Source: Paenibacillus endophyticus (GTDB taxonomy: Bacteria; Bacillota; Bacilli; Paenibacillales; Paenibacillaceae). From it: 64,000 bases of DNA. The stretch's first letter is position 1. Each line of letters opens with the position of its first letter. Where the stretch lies: contig NZ_JACHXW010000004.1 in assembly GCF_014192395.1 (NCBI RefSeq), forward strand, positions 161,232 to 225,231. Direction: 5' to 3'. A program made the translations under genes and the position numbers. Under the pieces are notes generated by a model, which was not told the DNA's origin, ran no database searches, and worked only from the letters and a program-made list of their open reading frames with translations. This document shows, in pieces, positions 26,163 to 36,145 of the stretch.

Positions 26163-27167
26163 TCAGCCTGAAATCGGCTTCGTATCCCATTTTAAATCCT
26201 CTGGCCTAATCGTCATTAACTCCTGCTTCGCGGGTACGGAGTTTGCGTATTGCGACAGCAAACGGACTGCTTGAAACCGAATCGCTTTCTCGATAGAGTT
26301 TCTCACATATCTGGCATTGCTGAAAGAAAACATCGTGCTGAGTTTCTCTTGCATGAGATGCTGCCTTAATTTAAATATCGTTGGTGGCAGCAATACATAG
26401 TCGCGTTCCTTCGCCATTAACTCGCTAATTTGAATTAATTGATCCACCGAATAATCCGGAAACTCGATCTGGATTGGAAAACGTGAAGGAAGCCCCGGAT
26501 TCGTTAGCAGAAAATCATCGATCTCAGCCGGATAGCCTGCAAGAATGAGCACGAATTGATTTTTATGGTCTTCCATCGACTTCACTAACGTGTCAATTGC
26601 TTCCTTGCCGAAATCTTTTTCGCCACCGCGGGCTAGGCTGTACGCTTCATCAATAAACAGCACGCCGCCCATCGCTTTTCGCACGAGATCACGGGTTTTC
26701 TGCGCCGTATGCCCGATGTATTCGCCAACGAGATCAGCACGCTCAACCTCGATCATGTGACCCTTCGTGAGAACACCCATCTTCTGAAACAGCTTCGCTA
26801 CGATTCTTGCAATCGTTGTTTTCCCCGTGCCCGGATTTCCTTTGAAAATCATATGATACACGTGAGAGCCGCCAAATAATCCTGCTTCGGAACGCATTCG
26901 GCTAATGTAGAGCAGCGCATATATTTCATAAACCAGTGATTTCACATTTTCCATACCGATCATCGGTTCTAGTTCTTTTTGAATGTCCGCGTAATGGTCC
27001 TCGCTCGGCAGAGGCTTCACAGCAGGGAGCGGTTCCGACTCCAAAGCATGGGCTGACGCTCCAGTCTGGAAAGTTTCTTGGCTTCTCAGGACTACATTAA
27101 TTTGACGGGAAGGTCTTGCGGAGCCATTGCCTGGCCCCGAAATGACGTGTCCACTCATCTGTCGCAT
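26163..27167 (-). CDS. spoVK: Stage V sporulation protein K, AAA ATPase
   Basis: A CbbX/SpoVK-type AAA protein of 334 aa. The Walker A is FKGNPGTGKTTIAR, Walker B GGVLFIDEAYSLARGG, and sensor regions follow in LILAGYPAEIDDFL and NPGLPSRFPIQIEFPDY. Needed at stage V of sporulation in B. subtilis; the molecular target is unknown. The N-terminal 75 residues are low-complexity and variable. Start codon choice (ATG 27167 or GTG 27170) depends on AAAGGATAGGTG upstream. Confidence 0.92.
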   Translation of the reverse strand: MRQMSGHVISGPGNGSARPSRQINVVLRSQETFQTGASAHALESEPLPAVKPLPSEDHYADIQKELEPMIGMENVKSLVYEIYALLYISRMRSEAGLFGGSHVYHMIFKGNPGTGKTTIARIVAKLFQKMGVLTKGHMIEVERADLVGEYIGHTAQKTRDLVRKAMGGVLFIDEAYSLARGGEKDFGKEAIDTLVKSMEDHKNQFVLILAGYPAEIDDFLLTNPGLPSRFPIQIEFPDYSVDQLIQISELMAKERDYVLLPPTIFKLRQHLMQEKLSTMFSFSNARYVRNSIEKAIRFQAVRLLSQYANSVPAKQELMTIRPEDLKWDTKPISG

Positions 27168-27248
27168 CACCTATCCTTTGCTTCAAAAGCTGTCGCGGCC
27201 TGACCGCACTACAAGTTTATTCTACCTTGCAGCAGCATATTAGCAGAT

Positions 27249-27926
27249 TTACGGCGATGAATCAGGAGGAACAATTCCTAACGTAAGCAGCAGCGAATCA
27301 AGCTTCCATTTGGTGAAAGCAAGTACTTCGCGCGACTCATTATATACGGGATTAAGCACTTTGGATTTTGTTGCAGCGACCTGTAAAGGCGAGAAATCAA
27401 GCTTTTTTGCAATTTCCTTTGCTCTGGCTGCATGATAATCATGTGTGATGACAAGCAGCATATCCAGCCCGTGCTGATCTGCGATATGTTGACTAAAAGC
27501 CAGATTCTCGTACGTGCTCGTTGCTTTATTTTCTAGCAACAGCTTGTCAGCTGAAATACCATTTGCGACCAGATAGTCGCGCATCCCTTCCGCTTCCGTT
27601 TTGGTCGAGCCATTCCCATCAAGTCCGCCAGATAAAATGAGCTTGTCCACGATGCCGGTTTCAATTAATTCCTGCGCAAAATCCAATCTTTCCTTCAAAG
27701 CAGGACTAGGCTCGTTATTCCATAAAGCTGCGCCGAGCACTATCCCAGCGTCTGCTTTAATCAATGGCTTCTCGGTATCGTAACCATTAATTAACCATAG
27801 TAAATAACCGCACCAAAATACGCCAGCGCATATGACCCATGCAGCAACACGCAACAAGAGCAGCCACGGACGCCTTTTTCTTGATCGTTTCCGTGAGCTG
27901 CTCTTCACATTTGCTGCCGTTTTCAT
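27249..27926 (-). CDS. YdcF/SanA-like DUF218 membrane protein
   Basis: A 225-aa DUF218 protein. One N-terminal transmembrane helix (LLLRVAAWVICAGVFWCGYL) precedes the domain motifs DAGIVLGAALWNNEPS, LILSGGLDGNGSTKTEAEG, ENKATSTYENL and LVITHDYHAARA. Relatives SanA and ElyC act in envelope integrity and lipid-carrier metabolism, but the Gram-positive role is not known. The ATG overlaps the TGA of the upstream DUF402 gene by ATGA, so translation is coupled. Confidence 0.85.
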   Translation of the reverse strand: MKTAANVKSSSRKRSRKRRPWLLLLRVAAWVICAGVFWCGYLLWLINGYDTEKPLIKADAGIVLGAALWNNEPSPALKERLDFAQELIETGIVDKLILSGGLDGNGSTKTEAEGMRDYLVANGISADKLLLENKATSTYENLAFSQHIADQHGLDMLLVITHDYHAARAKEIAKKLDFSPLQVAATKSKVLNPVYNESREVLAFTKWKLDSLLLTLGIVPPDSSP

Positions 27927-28480
27927 GATTCGCTTAATTCCCCGGTACGCTCAAGCAAGCTCTTCCGATGCTTCAAGCTAAGCGTGAAATACCGGAATCG
28001 GCCGTTGCGAATGCTCGAGAGAAGCTTCCCTGCTGTTTTGCGAGCCAACGCTACATCTTTGTTGTTGACATCGCCATGTCTCAACGCATCCTCAAGCTCA
28101 TCCTCATCCATCAAGAAAACTTCTCCGCTCGGAAGCACAACCACATCCAAATACAAATCATCAAACCAAGGCACCTGTTGGTCCGTTAAGCCTTGCGTCT
28201 TGCAAACATCGATGTACCACTGCACGACTCGGCCTTTATCATCGAACATCGTTGTGACAACGAAATGCTCGCCTCTAGGGAAATGCTGCATCCAAAGATA
28301 TCCCCGGTCGGCCAAACAAAGCTTGCGGCCGTTATATTCCTTCCACAACGGCTCACGCAGCTCATGAATACGGTAAAACGTCACGAGACCTTTGAACTCG
28401 TCGCCGTCAAGCGCTAAGCAGGAATAGCTCTTGCGCAAGATACGCCGCCAGTTGGCGCGGTCTGAAAATTTTCTCTTCAT
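27923..28480 (-). CDS. DUF402 family protein
   Basis: A 185-aa cytosolic protein with the DUF402 core: ADRGYLWMQHFPRGEHFVVT, VQWYIDVC, then WFDDLYLDVVVLPSGEVFLMDEDELEDAL. Acidic residues in these strands form a metal site in nucleoside di/triphosphatase members of the fold; the reaction is unproved for this branch. The start at 28480 is preferred, having GGAAAGG upstream; the frame is open 17 codons further without a site. Confidence 0.8.
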   Translation of the reverse strand: MKRKFSDRANWRRILRKSYSCLALDGDEFKGLVTFYRIHELREPLWKEYNGRKLCLADRGYLWMQHFPRGEHFVVTTMFDDKGRVVQWYIDVCKTQGLTDQQVPWFDDLYLDVVVLPSGEVFLMDEDELEDALRHGDVNNKDVALARKTAGKLLSSIRNGRFRYFTLSLKHRKSLLERTGELSES

Positions 28481-28674
28481 ACGGAACGTACCTTTCCGTT
28501 CAATTGAGATTAGCGCGACTGAAAAGTCCACGACTGTTCTCGGTTTTGTTCTAACTGTGAATTCCTTGTAAAACGCGACAGCTGAATTTACCTATAAAAA
28601 AAGATTACCATATCTTAACGTCCATCTCCAGCCGACAAGCAAAATAAACCAAGCAGTCCGCAATAAAATAAAAA

Positions 28675-28700
28675 GAATACCGCCTAAATAGGCGGTATTC
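28675..28700 (-). terminator. Rho-independent terminator of the PBP/PPIase operon
   Basis: GAATACCGCCTA pairs perfectly with TAGGCGGTATTC. On minus it is followed by CTTTTTATTTTA. Confidence 0.85.
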
Positions 28701-28704
28701 TTCA

Positions 28705-29352
28705 CTATTGCTCAACAATTTCAATGGAATCGATCAAGATATTCTCCGCTGGTATGTTATTCTTGAGCGGAGTTTCCGCGATAGCCTTTACAACATCCAT
28801 ACCGCTCACTACTTTTCCAAATATCGAATAATTTGGTTCGCGGTTCAAGTTGGCTGCTTCCGCCCCCGTACAGATGAAAAATTGACTGCCGCCCGAGTTT
28901 GGCTTGCTAGCATTCGCCATAGCGACCGTGCCTTCTTCATATTTCAATTCTGTGCTGAGCTCATCCGGTATTGCATAACCAGGAGTTCCTGTTCCGTTTC
29001 CTTTGGGGTCACCTGTTTGGATCATAAAGTCTTTAATAATGCGATGAAAAGCAAGCCCCTCATAGAAACCCTCACGAGCTAGAAATACGAAGTTGTTAAC
29101 CGTAACCGGCGCTTCATCCGCGTATAGCTTCACCGAGAATTCTCCGTTTGTCGTTTTGAATTTCGCCACATACGATTTATCAAGATCAATTTGCATGTCT
29201 GGCATTTTGTCCCAGCTCATCGTCTTGGCTGAAGCCTGTGCGCTGTTTCCGCCGTTTGCTCCGGTTCCGCTCTTCCCGCAGCCTGAAGCCATCATGACTA
29301 CGGCAATCAGTGCGATTAGAGCTAGGAAACGCGACACTCTCTTATCCGTCAT
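28705..29352 (-). CDS. Secreted cyclophilin-type peptidyl-prolyl isomerase lipoprotein
   Basis: A 215-aa protein with a lipoprotein signal (LIAVVMMASGC, lipobox ASGC) and a cyclophilin domain: FKTTNGEFSVKLYADEAPVTVNNFV, the arginine motif LAFHRIIKDFMIQTGDP, and GGSQFFICTGAE. It should act on the outer side of the membrane in folding of secreted proteins. It starts 2 nt after the class A penicillin-binding protein gene, so they form one operon. Confidence 0.9.
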   Translation of the reverse strand: MTDKRVSRFLALIALIAVVMMASGCGKSGTGANGGNSAQASAKTMSWDKMPDMQIDLDKSYVAKFKTTNGEFSVKLYADEAPVTVNNFVFLAREGFYEGLAFHRIIKDFMIQTGDPKGNGTGTPGYAIPDELSTELKYEEGTVAMANASKPNSGGSQFFICTGAEAANLNREPNYSIFGKVVSGMDVVKAIAETPLKNNIPAENILIDSIEIVEQ

Positions 29353-29354
29353 TG

Positions 29355-31850
29355 CTAACCACCCGTTCCTTGCGAATTGCCGCCAGTTTCAGAGTTACCA
29401 AATGCGTTTGTTGAATTATTAGTACCTGCGCCCTGATCAGGCGTCGGCGTTGGCTCACCGGTTTCGCCGCCTTCACCTGGATCCAACGTTTCTACAGGCA
29501 AGTTGCCGTCCGTTGGCGTAGGCGTGGGTGTAGGTGTAGGCAAATCTTCCTCACCATCTGGCGGCAGCGTTATTTCGCCACCGTCAGGATCGACGGGGTC
29601 CGGCTCCATAGGTATTTCTGGTATCATTTCCGTTTCTGGAATTGCTACTTTAATTTTGGATGATGGAGCACTTTCCAAATCATTCTCCGCATCATACGCG
29701 ACCACATAATATTCATACGTCATGCCCGGGAAGGCGCTCATATCATCTACTCCTGTAGATGTAAGAGAATCTACGAAGCGAATGAACTCGCTCTCCGACG
29801 CTTCCTTGCGGTATACCTCGTAGGTGACCTTGCCGTCTTGGTAAGGATCCCAAGAAAGCTGAACGCGCATTTCTTCCGGTATAAATACCGCATTGAAGTT
29901 TGTAATGGCTGCCGGCGGCTTGTCTTCTTTAATCCCTTGAGGCTTTTTGAAGCTGGATTTGGCAATGTTTTTCATTGCTGGCTTCATGACCTTGGAGAAC
30001 ATGGTTGCAGCCTGGATGCTTCCAGTCTTCAAATAATGGTCGATATCGACTTTATCGTATCCCATCCATACGGATGCTGTCCACTCCGGCGTATAACCTA
30101 CGAACCAGGCATCCTTCACGCCGTCGCCTCTAAAACCTTTGATACCGTGCTGTGTCGTGCCTGTCTTGCCTGCAAGTGAACGGCCAATAGCCGCTTTCAC
30201 TCCCGTACCGCCTTTTTCAACGACAGTCTGCATCATTTCAGTCAGATAGTAAGCTGTTTCAGCAGAAATTAGCTGCTTGGAAGCAGGAGCTTTATACGTG
30301 TAAATCGTGTTTGTCTTGCCTTCAATCTTACGAATCGAATGCGTATCGACAGATTTACCCTCGTTGGCGAAAACGCTGTACGCAGTTGCCATCTGCATAG
30401 GTGTTGCGCCATTGGTTAATCCGCCAAGCGCCGCTGAAAGGTTACGATCGTTTTCCGCATCAAGCTCGATGCCTAGCTTGCTGGAGAATGCGAAACCACT
30501 TTTAAGACCAACTTGATTCAACATCCATACGGCTGCCAAGTTTCGGGAATCCTTGATCGCCTGCGTCATGGATACCGGATTGGCGCCCCATCTGTCTGTT
30601 GGACAATAGTTTCCATAACATTTCTTGTCATTGGCAAGCACTGTCCATGGATAATATTTGCCCGATTCAAGAGCAGGACCATATGCGATAATCGGCTTGA
30701 ATGCGGAGCCTGGCTGCCGTTTGACATCTACGCGGTTCAAACCTTTCTTCACATAGTCGCGGCCTCCGGTAAGCGCCTGGATCTCACCGTTCCGATGATT
30801 AATGATGACCATCGCGCCTTCAACCTGGCGTTCATCCACGCTTTTCTCAAAATTGCCGTCGTCATTGAACTGCGTATCCATCGCATTCTGAGCCTCGACA
30901 TTAAGCGTCGTATAAATTTTGAATCCGCCGATTCGGAGTTCTTCCTCTGAAAGATTCATGGCTACGGTTGCTTCTTCCACAACGTAATCAACGAATGCCG
31001 GATATTTGTCTGTTGTTCGTTCGATGTGGTTTTCGGGAATTTCGTAAACGACCGCTTTTGCCTGCTCCATCTCTTCTGCAGTGATATAGCCCTGATCAAA
31101 CATTAACTTTAGCACCACCGCTCTCCGGCTCATGGAGTCCTCCGGATGCGCTATCGGGTTGTAGCGGTTTGGCGCTTTAGGCATCGCAGCAATCGTTGCG
31201 ACCTGCCAAAGCTCCAGCTTATCTACGTCAGTGTCGAAATAAAATTTAGCCGCTTCCTTGATGCCGTGAACCCTTTTGCCAAAAAATATTCGGTTCAAAT
31301 ACATCGTAAGAATTTCGTCCTTCGTATACTGCTGTTCGAGTGCGACAGCAATCGAAGCTTCTGTCGCTTTCCGGAAAAACGTTTTATCAGCAGTCAGAAA
31401 TACGTTCTTGGCCAGCTGCTGGGTGATGGTGCTTCCCCCCTCAACAGCACTGCGGGCGATTACGTCCTTCACGACAGCTCTTCCGATCGCAAAGAAATCA
31501 ATTCCGGAATGCTCTCTGAAGCGCTGATCCTCCGTTGCGATTATGGCATCAAACATTTGTTTCGGAATTTCAGAGAAGTCTGCGATTTCACGGTTCTCGT
31601 TCGGATCAGACAATCTTGCGATCTCAATGTTGTTCGCATCGTAAATGATGGATGACTCGCCGAATACGAGCTTGTTGGCATTCTCCGTGAGTAACCGTTC
31701 ACCATTAAGAATAATAAGCAGATAGCCGATTATTCCACACACAATTGCAATTACCGCCGTGAAAAACAAACCATAAAACCATTTGCGTCCCGAAATCCTT
31801 TTTTTCTTCTTTTGTTTCGGTACGGTCTTTCTGTTCGGTCGTTCAGCCAT
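29355..31850 (-). CDS. Class A penicillin-binding protein (PBP1A/PonA-like)
   Basis: A bifunctional peptidoglycan glycosyltransferase/transpeptidase of 831 aa. After a cytoplasmic basic tail and one membrane helix (FFTAVIAIVCGIIGYLLII), the GT51 domain has ATEDQRFREHSGIDF and GGSTITQQLAKNVFL. The transpeptidase has SxxK in PGSAFKPI, SxN in KDSRNLA and KTG in AGKTGTTQHG. A fibronectin-III-like segment follows (VQLSWDPYQDGKVTYEVYRK). The last 100 residues are acidic and Thr-Pro-rich (PTPTPTPT), a likely wall-spanning tail. Confidence 0.93.
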   Translation of the reverse strand: MAERPNRKTVPKQKKKKRISGRKWFYGLFFTAVIAIVCGIIGYLLIILNGERLLTENANKLVFGESSIIYDANNIEIARLSDPNENREIADFSEIPKQMFDAIIATEDQRFREHSGIDFFAIGRAVVKDVIARSAVEGGSTITQQLAKNVFLTADKTFFRKATEASIAVALEQQYTKDEILTMYLNRIFFGKRVHGIKEAAKFYFDTDVDKLELWQVATIAAMPKAPNRYNPIAHPEDSMSRRAVVLKLMFDQGYITAEEMEQAKAVVYEIPENHIERTTDKYPAFVDYVVEEATVAMNLSEEELRIGGFKIYTTLNVEAQNAMDTQFNDDGNFEKSVDERQVEGAMVIINHRNGEIQALTGGRDYVKKGLNRVDVKRQPGSAFKPIIAYGPALESGKYYPWTVLANDKKCYGNYCPTDRWGANPVSMTQAIKDSRNLAAVWMLNQVGLKSGFAFSSKLGIELDAENDRNLSAALGGLTNGATPMQMATAYSVFANEGKSVDTHSIRKIEGKTNTIYTYKAPASKQLISAETAYYLTEMMQTVVEKGGTGVKAAIGRSLAGKTGTTQHGIKGFRGDGVKDAWFVGYTPEWTASVWMGYDKVDIDHYLKTGSIQAATMFSKVMKPAMKNIAKSSFKKPQGIKEDKPPAAITNFNAVFIPEEMRVQLSWDPYQDGKVTYEVYRKEASESEFIRFVDSLTSTGVDDMSAFPGMTYEYYVVAYDAENDLESAPSSKIKVAIPETEMIPEIPMEPDPVDPDGGEITLPPDGEEDLPTPTPTPTPTDGNLPVETLDPGEGGETGEPTPTPDQGAGTNNSTNAFGNSETGGNSQGTGG

Positions 31851-31907
31851 TGCTGACTCCCCTCCTGTTGTTCCAAGATCTTCTATCTAGCATTTCCACG
31901 AAACGAA

Positions 31908-31939
31908 AAGAGCAACCCAGCTTGGAGCGGGTTGCTCTT
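31908..31939 (-). terminator. Hairpin terminator downstream of hfq
   Basis: AAGAGCAACCC pairs with GGGTTGCTCTT around a 10-nt loop. On minus it is followed by TTCGTTTCG, a moderate T tract. Confidence 0.7.
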
Positions 31940-31999
31940 GCATGCCGCTATCTAGTTAAACGATACTCGTTATTAGAAAGTTTCATATCCGTGTAAAGC

Positions 32000-32245
32000 T
32001 CATGCTTCGGAAGAGCTGTGATCCTGCTGCATCAATGAAACATTTCGTTGCGGTGTAAACGTCGAAATAGCGTGTTTATATACCATTTGTTGACGACCTT
32101 CGCTGTCAATGATAATCGTAAAATTATCGAACGCTTTAATAACGCCCCGAATTTGAAAGCCATTCATTAAAAAAACCGTAACCGGTATGTTGTCTTTGCG
32201 AAGCTGATTTAGGAACGTATCTTGAATATTGATCGATTTGTTCAT
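32000..32245 (-). CDS. hfq: Hfq RNA-binding protein
   Basis: A hexameric Sm-like RNA chaperone, 81 aa. Sm1 is [26 protein letters not shown] (quoted in part: [15 protein letters not shown]) and Sm2 is [13 protein letters not shown] with the YKH motif. The C-terminal tail is short, as in Bacillota. It follows miaA by 17 nt, the order seen in B. subtilis (miaA-hfq). Confidence 0.95.
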   Translation of the reverse strand: MNKSINIQDTFLNQLRKDNIPVTVFLMNGFQIRGVIKAFDNFTIIIDSEGRQQMVYKHAISTFTPQRNVSLMQQDHSSSEA

Positions 32246-32262
32246 TGGACGTTACCCCCGTC

Positions 32263-33276
32263 TTAAAAAGATTGATTAGAAGTATATTCAAGATTAACTT
32301 GAAACTTTCCTGCTATTATAGCATGAACGGTTTGCAAATTGTTGTGAAAATTTTCCCCCATGTCGATCCAATGAATGTCATTCATGTGTCGAAACCAGGA
32401 GAGCTGACGCTTGGCAAACCTTCGCGTATCCCTCTTTAGTCGTTCTACCGCTGCTTCCAACGTGCAATTCCCTTGCAAATATTCCGCGATTTCCTTGTAG
32501 CCCAATCCCTGCATCGCAACAGCGGCAGGCGGCATTTCTCTCTCCAGTAGCAGCCTCACCTCTTCTACTAACCCTTGTTCCATCATCAAATCTACCCGTT
32601 GCTCTATTCTACGATACAACTCCGCACGGTCCATAGTCAAACCGATGATGCAAAGTTCGTACGGAGACACCTTCGATTGGCCTGCTTGCTGTTCGGAAAA
32701 CGTTTGTCCCGTCATATGAAAAACCTCCAAGGCGCGTATCACGCGTCTAAGGTCATTCGGGTGCAACCGTTCTGCCGCGGGCGGATCGATGGCAGCGAGA
32801 CGGGCATGAAGCATCTCAGCGCCATTCTCGGCAGCATAGCGCTCCTGTTCTTGTCTGAAGGCTTCATCAGAACCGATGTCAGCGAACTGGAATTGATAGC
32901 AGACGGACTCTACGTAAAGCCCCGTTCCTCCTACGATAAAAGGCAAATGGCCCCGAGCTGCAATCTGTTCGATCGCGGATGTTGCGCCTGCCTGAAAATC
33001 GGCTGCCGAATAAGGAATGTCCGGCTCCATAATATCAATGAGATGGTGAGGAATGCCTTCACGCTCGTCTATAGGTATTTTGGCCGTACCGATATCCATA
33101 CCCCGATAGACTTGCATGGAATCACCGGATATGATTTCCGCGTCCCACATTTTGGCAATATCCAGGCTCATTCGCGTCTTGCCCACAGCAGTAGGCCCAA
33201 TAAGCACTAATAAAGGCTGCTTCCGCTTCGGATTTTGGTTTTGTAAGTCCAACTCTTCGTTAGAATCTATGATCAA
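32263..33276 (-). CDS. miaA: tRNA dimethylallyltransferase
   Basis: Adds a dimethylallyl group to A37 of tRNAs reading UNN codons. The P-loop is LIGPTAVGKTRMS, followed by DSMQVYRGMDIGTAK, the DIMEPDIPYSAADFQ insert and the catalytic region IVGGTGLYVES. The C-terminus has GLGYKEIAEYLQG and DTRRFAKRQLSWFR. Length 337 aa is slightly above the usual 310-320. The start is TTG at 33276, overlapping the stop of the methyltransferase gene by TTGA. Confidence 0.95.
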   Translation of the reverse strand: MIIDSNEELDLQNQNPKRKQPLLVLIGPTAVGKTRMSLDIAKMWDAEIISGDSMQVYRGMDIGTAKIPIDEREGIPHHLIDIMEPDIPYSAADFQAGATSAIEQIAARGHLPFIVGGTGLYVESVCYQFQFADIGSDEAFRQEQERYAAENGAEMLHARLAAIDPPAAERLHPNDLRRVIRALEVFHMTGQTFSEQQAGQSKVSPYELCIIGLTMDRAELYRRIEQRVDLMMEQGLVEEVRLLLEREMPPAAVAMQGLGYKEIAEYLQGNCTLEAAVERLKRDTRRFAKRQLSWFRHMNDIHWIDMGENFHNNLQTVHAIIAGKFQVNLEYTSNQSF

Positions 33277-34049
33277 AGCTTTATCACTCCATATGCAATT
33301 TTCGATGTATTCACATGTTTTCGCTCAAAGCCTAACCTTGCAAATTCCTCGCTGGCTTGATGCTCCTTAAGAACTACCGTTTTCCGAGCTACGCGTTTGG
33401 CCTGTTCAATGGCTTCGCTTGACAATGCGTTCATATTGGCGATGGAACGAAGAGGCTCCATTGAGCTAGACTCATTGATCGGCTTGCGGAACATCGGGTC
33501 GAAATAGACGATATCCACGCTGTTATCGGCCAATCCTTTCAAGTATTCCAGATGGTTCATGCATGTCATTGCAATGCGTCTCATGGCAGCATCCACATCA
33601 GGCAGGCTTGTCTCATAACCTGCTAAGCCCTCTCTGACAAGCGCGCATAGGACAGGCTCGCTCTCGATTGCGGTAACCTTCCCACTAGGTCCCGAGGCAT
33701 ATGAAAATACGAGCGAGTCCGAAGCGAGTCCCGCTGTGCAATCAATAATCTGGTCACCGGATTCACAGCCTGATAATTGAATGAGCGGATCTGTTTCTCC
33801 CCTGCGCATCCGCTTCACACGCACAAAAGCCATGCTGGGATGGAAATAAAGAGGCGTGTCCGATTGACCTTCGTAATATCGTACCTCTTCCTCCGTTACA
33901 ACTAGCAGTTTTTTGTCCCCGCTCAAGGACAGCAGCTTAGCAACGGTTAAATTGCCGCGCGCCTTGAACGGGGAAGCTAGCTCGCTGGATAGCCTGCCCG
34001 CTTGCTCGAGTGCGCGCTGGGAAGGCTTAGCCGTTGTGGTGACAATCAC
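33273..34049 (-). CDS. Class I SAM-dependent methyltransferase, RsmJ-like
   Basis: A 258-aa methyltransferase. Motif I is IIDCTAGLASDSLVFSYA, the acidic post-I loop is VTAIESEPVLCALV, and the catalytic region is VDIVYFDPMFRKPI, similar to the DPM motif of the RsmJ group that methylates 16S rRNA. The target is not proved for this branch. The GTG at 34049 overlaps the mutL stop by GTGA with GGTGAT upstream; the longer open frame upstream lies within mutL and is not used. Confidence 0.78.
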   Translation of the reverse strand: MIVTTTAKPSQRALEQAGRLSSELASPFKARGNLTVAKLLSLSGDKKLLVVTEEEVRYYEGQSDTPLYFHPSMAFVRVKRMRRGETDPLIQLSGCESGDQIIDCTAGLASDSLVFSYASGPSGKVTAIESEPVLCALVREGLAGYETSLPDVDAAMRRIAMTCMNHLEYLKGLADNSVDIVYFDPMFRKPINESSSMEPLRSIANMNALSSEAIEQAKRVARKTVVLKEHQASEEFARLGFERKHVNTSKIAYGVIKL

Positions 34050-36127
34050 GACATCACCCGCTTGAACATTTTTTCCAATTGATAAGTGGATAAATGAACG
34101 ATAATGGGACGACCATGGGGACAAGTGTAGGGCTGTTTGCAATTGGCAAGACGCGCAAGCAGCGTTTCGCCTTCCTCACGGTTCATCCGGTCATTTGCTT
34201 TAATAGAAGCTTTGCAGGAGCACATGATAGCCGCCTTTTCCCGAAGCTTCGCTATGTTTATCGATTTACGTTCCGCAATAAGAAGCTCCGCCATTTCCTC
34301 CAGAAGAGACTGCTCCTCGCCCTGCGGCATCCATTCCGGATATGAGCGAACAAGAAATGTTTGCAGGCCGAATGGCTCAAGCTCCACTCCCGCTTGAGCG
34401 AATAATGGAATGAGGTCCCTTAGCTGGGAAGCTTCGCCCGCAGTGAATTCCAAGGTGAGCGGTACGAGCAGCTGCTGGCTCGCAGCCTCTGGATTGCCAA
34501 ACTTTTGGTAATAATATTCATAATTAATTCGTTCATGAGCAGCATGCTGATCGATCAAATACAAACCTTCCTCAGACTGCGCCACAATGTAGGTGCCATG
34601 ATGTTGACCGATCCAGTAGAGCTCTGGAAACGCTGGCTCTGATTCGTTCGGCGCGTCATCATCCGATGGAAGCTTCGCAATCGGAGCATCCGCGTATGGG
34701 ACCGCAGGAGTAGGTAACGGTGCTTCGTAACGATCAGTTGCAGCAGCTTCCGCAGGCATGGATTCCGACGAAATCCCCTCGTTCGAAAGTCTTAAATCCG
34801 ATGAGGAAACCGCAGATTGCTCCCAAGCTCGGCTCGCTTCACGAACAGCCATCTGACCCAAATCGGCTGAGCTTGGCGGCGCGTAGAGCTTCTCTGCGGC
34901 ATTCCGCGGTACGTATTCCCTCTCCACATTTTGCGCCTTATAAGATGAACCGGAGCCTTTATTGGACTGGCTAGCAGGATTAGCCGGGTAAGTCGGGTTA
35001 ATTGGGTTAGGCTGAAAAGGCTTGAAGGCATCCGCAGCGGGCTCTGGCCTGTGAAAGGAGATGGCATCCTGCACGAACAGCGGCTTGGAGCGCTCCGTTT
35101 TAGTTATAGATTCGGGTCCTGGGATATGCCGTTGCCCACGCAGAACGGCTTTAATCGCATCCTCAATCATGATGCGGAGCTCAGGCTCCTTGCTGAAACG
35201 AACCTCCATTTTGGAAGGATGAACGTTGACGTCCAGCAAGCTCGGATGCATGCCCAGCTCAAGAATGACAAGCGGATAACGGTTAATCGGCAGAAGCGTG
35301 TGATATGCCTGCAGAAGCGCTTGATTTATCGTATGGCTGCGAATATATCGACCGTTGACAATCGCCGTAATACCGTTGCGGTTAGCTCTCGTGAGCTCAG
35401 GCTTAGAGATAAAACCGCGAAGCTCGTAATCAGAAGTTTCCGCTTCGACAGGCAGCATTACTTTTGCCGTATTAGAGCCATATACAGCAGCAATCACTTG
35501 CAGCCTGTCACCGGAACCCAGCGTTCGAAGCAGGACATTGCCATTATGCTTGAACGTAATCGCGATCCCAGGGTGCGCAAGCGCAATCCGGTTCACATAA
35601 TCAGAAATATGACCGAGCTCCGTCTGAATGGCCTTCATGTATTTGAGCCGCGCAGGCGTATTGTAAAATAAATCGCGAACCGTCATTTCGGTTCCTTGCG
35701 GCGCGTTGGCCGGTTCATCAATCGTAACTTTTCCACCTTCAATCACGATGCGTCGCGCCAAACCCGTAGCGGTGTCCGAAGACATGCATTGCAACCGCGA
35801 GACCGCTGCGATACTCGGAAGCGCTTCTCCGCGGAATCCCAGGCTTGCAATTCGAAAGAGGTCGCTGCTCGTAGAGATTTTGCTTGTCGCATGCCGCTGA
35901 AACGCCGTCACGATATCAGAAGCCTCGATACCATAACCATTGTCAATTACCTTAATGAGTGTCAAGCCGCCCTCTTCAATCGAGATATCGATAGTCGTGC
36001 TGCCTGCATCGACCGCATTCTCGATGAGCTCCTTCACGACCGAAGCAGGTCGTTCGACAACCTCGCCGGCTGCGATTTGGTTGGCAAGCTGCTCGTCCAG
36101 CACTTTGATTTTTCCCATAGCGATCAC
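34046..36127 (-). CDS. mutL: DNA mismatch repair protein MutL
   Basis: Couples MutS mismatch recognition to strand incision. The GHKL ATPase domain has IAAGEVVERPASVVKELIEN, DNGYGI and FRGEALPSIAAVS. The C-terminal endonuclease motif is DQHAAHERINYEY (D-Q-H-A-x-x-E-x-x-x-E), with later CSCKASIKANDRM and CPHGRP metal motifs, so this MutL has its own nicking activity as in Bacillus. A linker of about 120 residues, rich in Ala, Pro and Ser, separates the domains. It is 18 nt after mutS. Confidence 0.96.
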   Translation of the reverse strand: MIAMGKIKVLDEQLANQIAAGEVVERPASVVKELIENAVDAGSTTIDISIEEGGLTLIKVIDNGYGIEASDIVTAFQRHATSKISTSSDLFRIASLGFRGEALPSIAAVSRLQCMSSDTATGLARRIVIEGGKVTIDEPANAPQGTEMTVRDLFYNTPARLKYMKAIQTELGHISDYVNRIALAHPGIAITFKHNGNVLLRTLGSGDRLQVIAAVYGSNTAKVMLPVEAETSDYELRGFISKPELTRANRNGITAIVNGRYIRSHTINQALLQAYHTLLPINRYPLVILELGMHPSLLDVNVHPSKMEVRFSKEPELRIMIEDAIKAVLRGQRHIPGPESITKTERSKPLFVQDAISFHRPEPAADAFKPFQPNPINPTYPANPASQSNKGSGSSYKAQNVEREYVPRNAAEKLYAPPSSADLGQMAVREASRAWEQSAVSSSDLRLSNEGISSESMPAEAAATDRYEAPLPTPAVPYADAPIAKLPSDDDAPNESEPAFPELYWIGQHHGTYIVAQSEEGLYLIDQHAAHERINYEYYYQKFGNPEAASQQLLVPLTLEFTAGEASQLRDLIPLFAQAGVELEPFGLQTFLVRSYPEWMPQGEEQSLLEEMAELLIAERKSINIAKLREKAAIMCSCKASIKANDRMNREEGETLLARLANCKQPYTCPHGRPIIVHLSTYQLEKMFKRVMS

Positions 36128-36145
36128 AAACCTCCTTCCGCTTTG

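Noticed and set aside
35051..35671. 206-aa plus-strand frame inside mutL and similar long frames in mutS and PBP
   Set aside because: They are antisense to strongly conserved genes, have no ribosome binding site and no recognisable domain.
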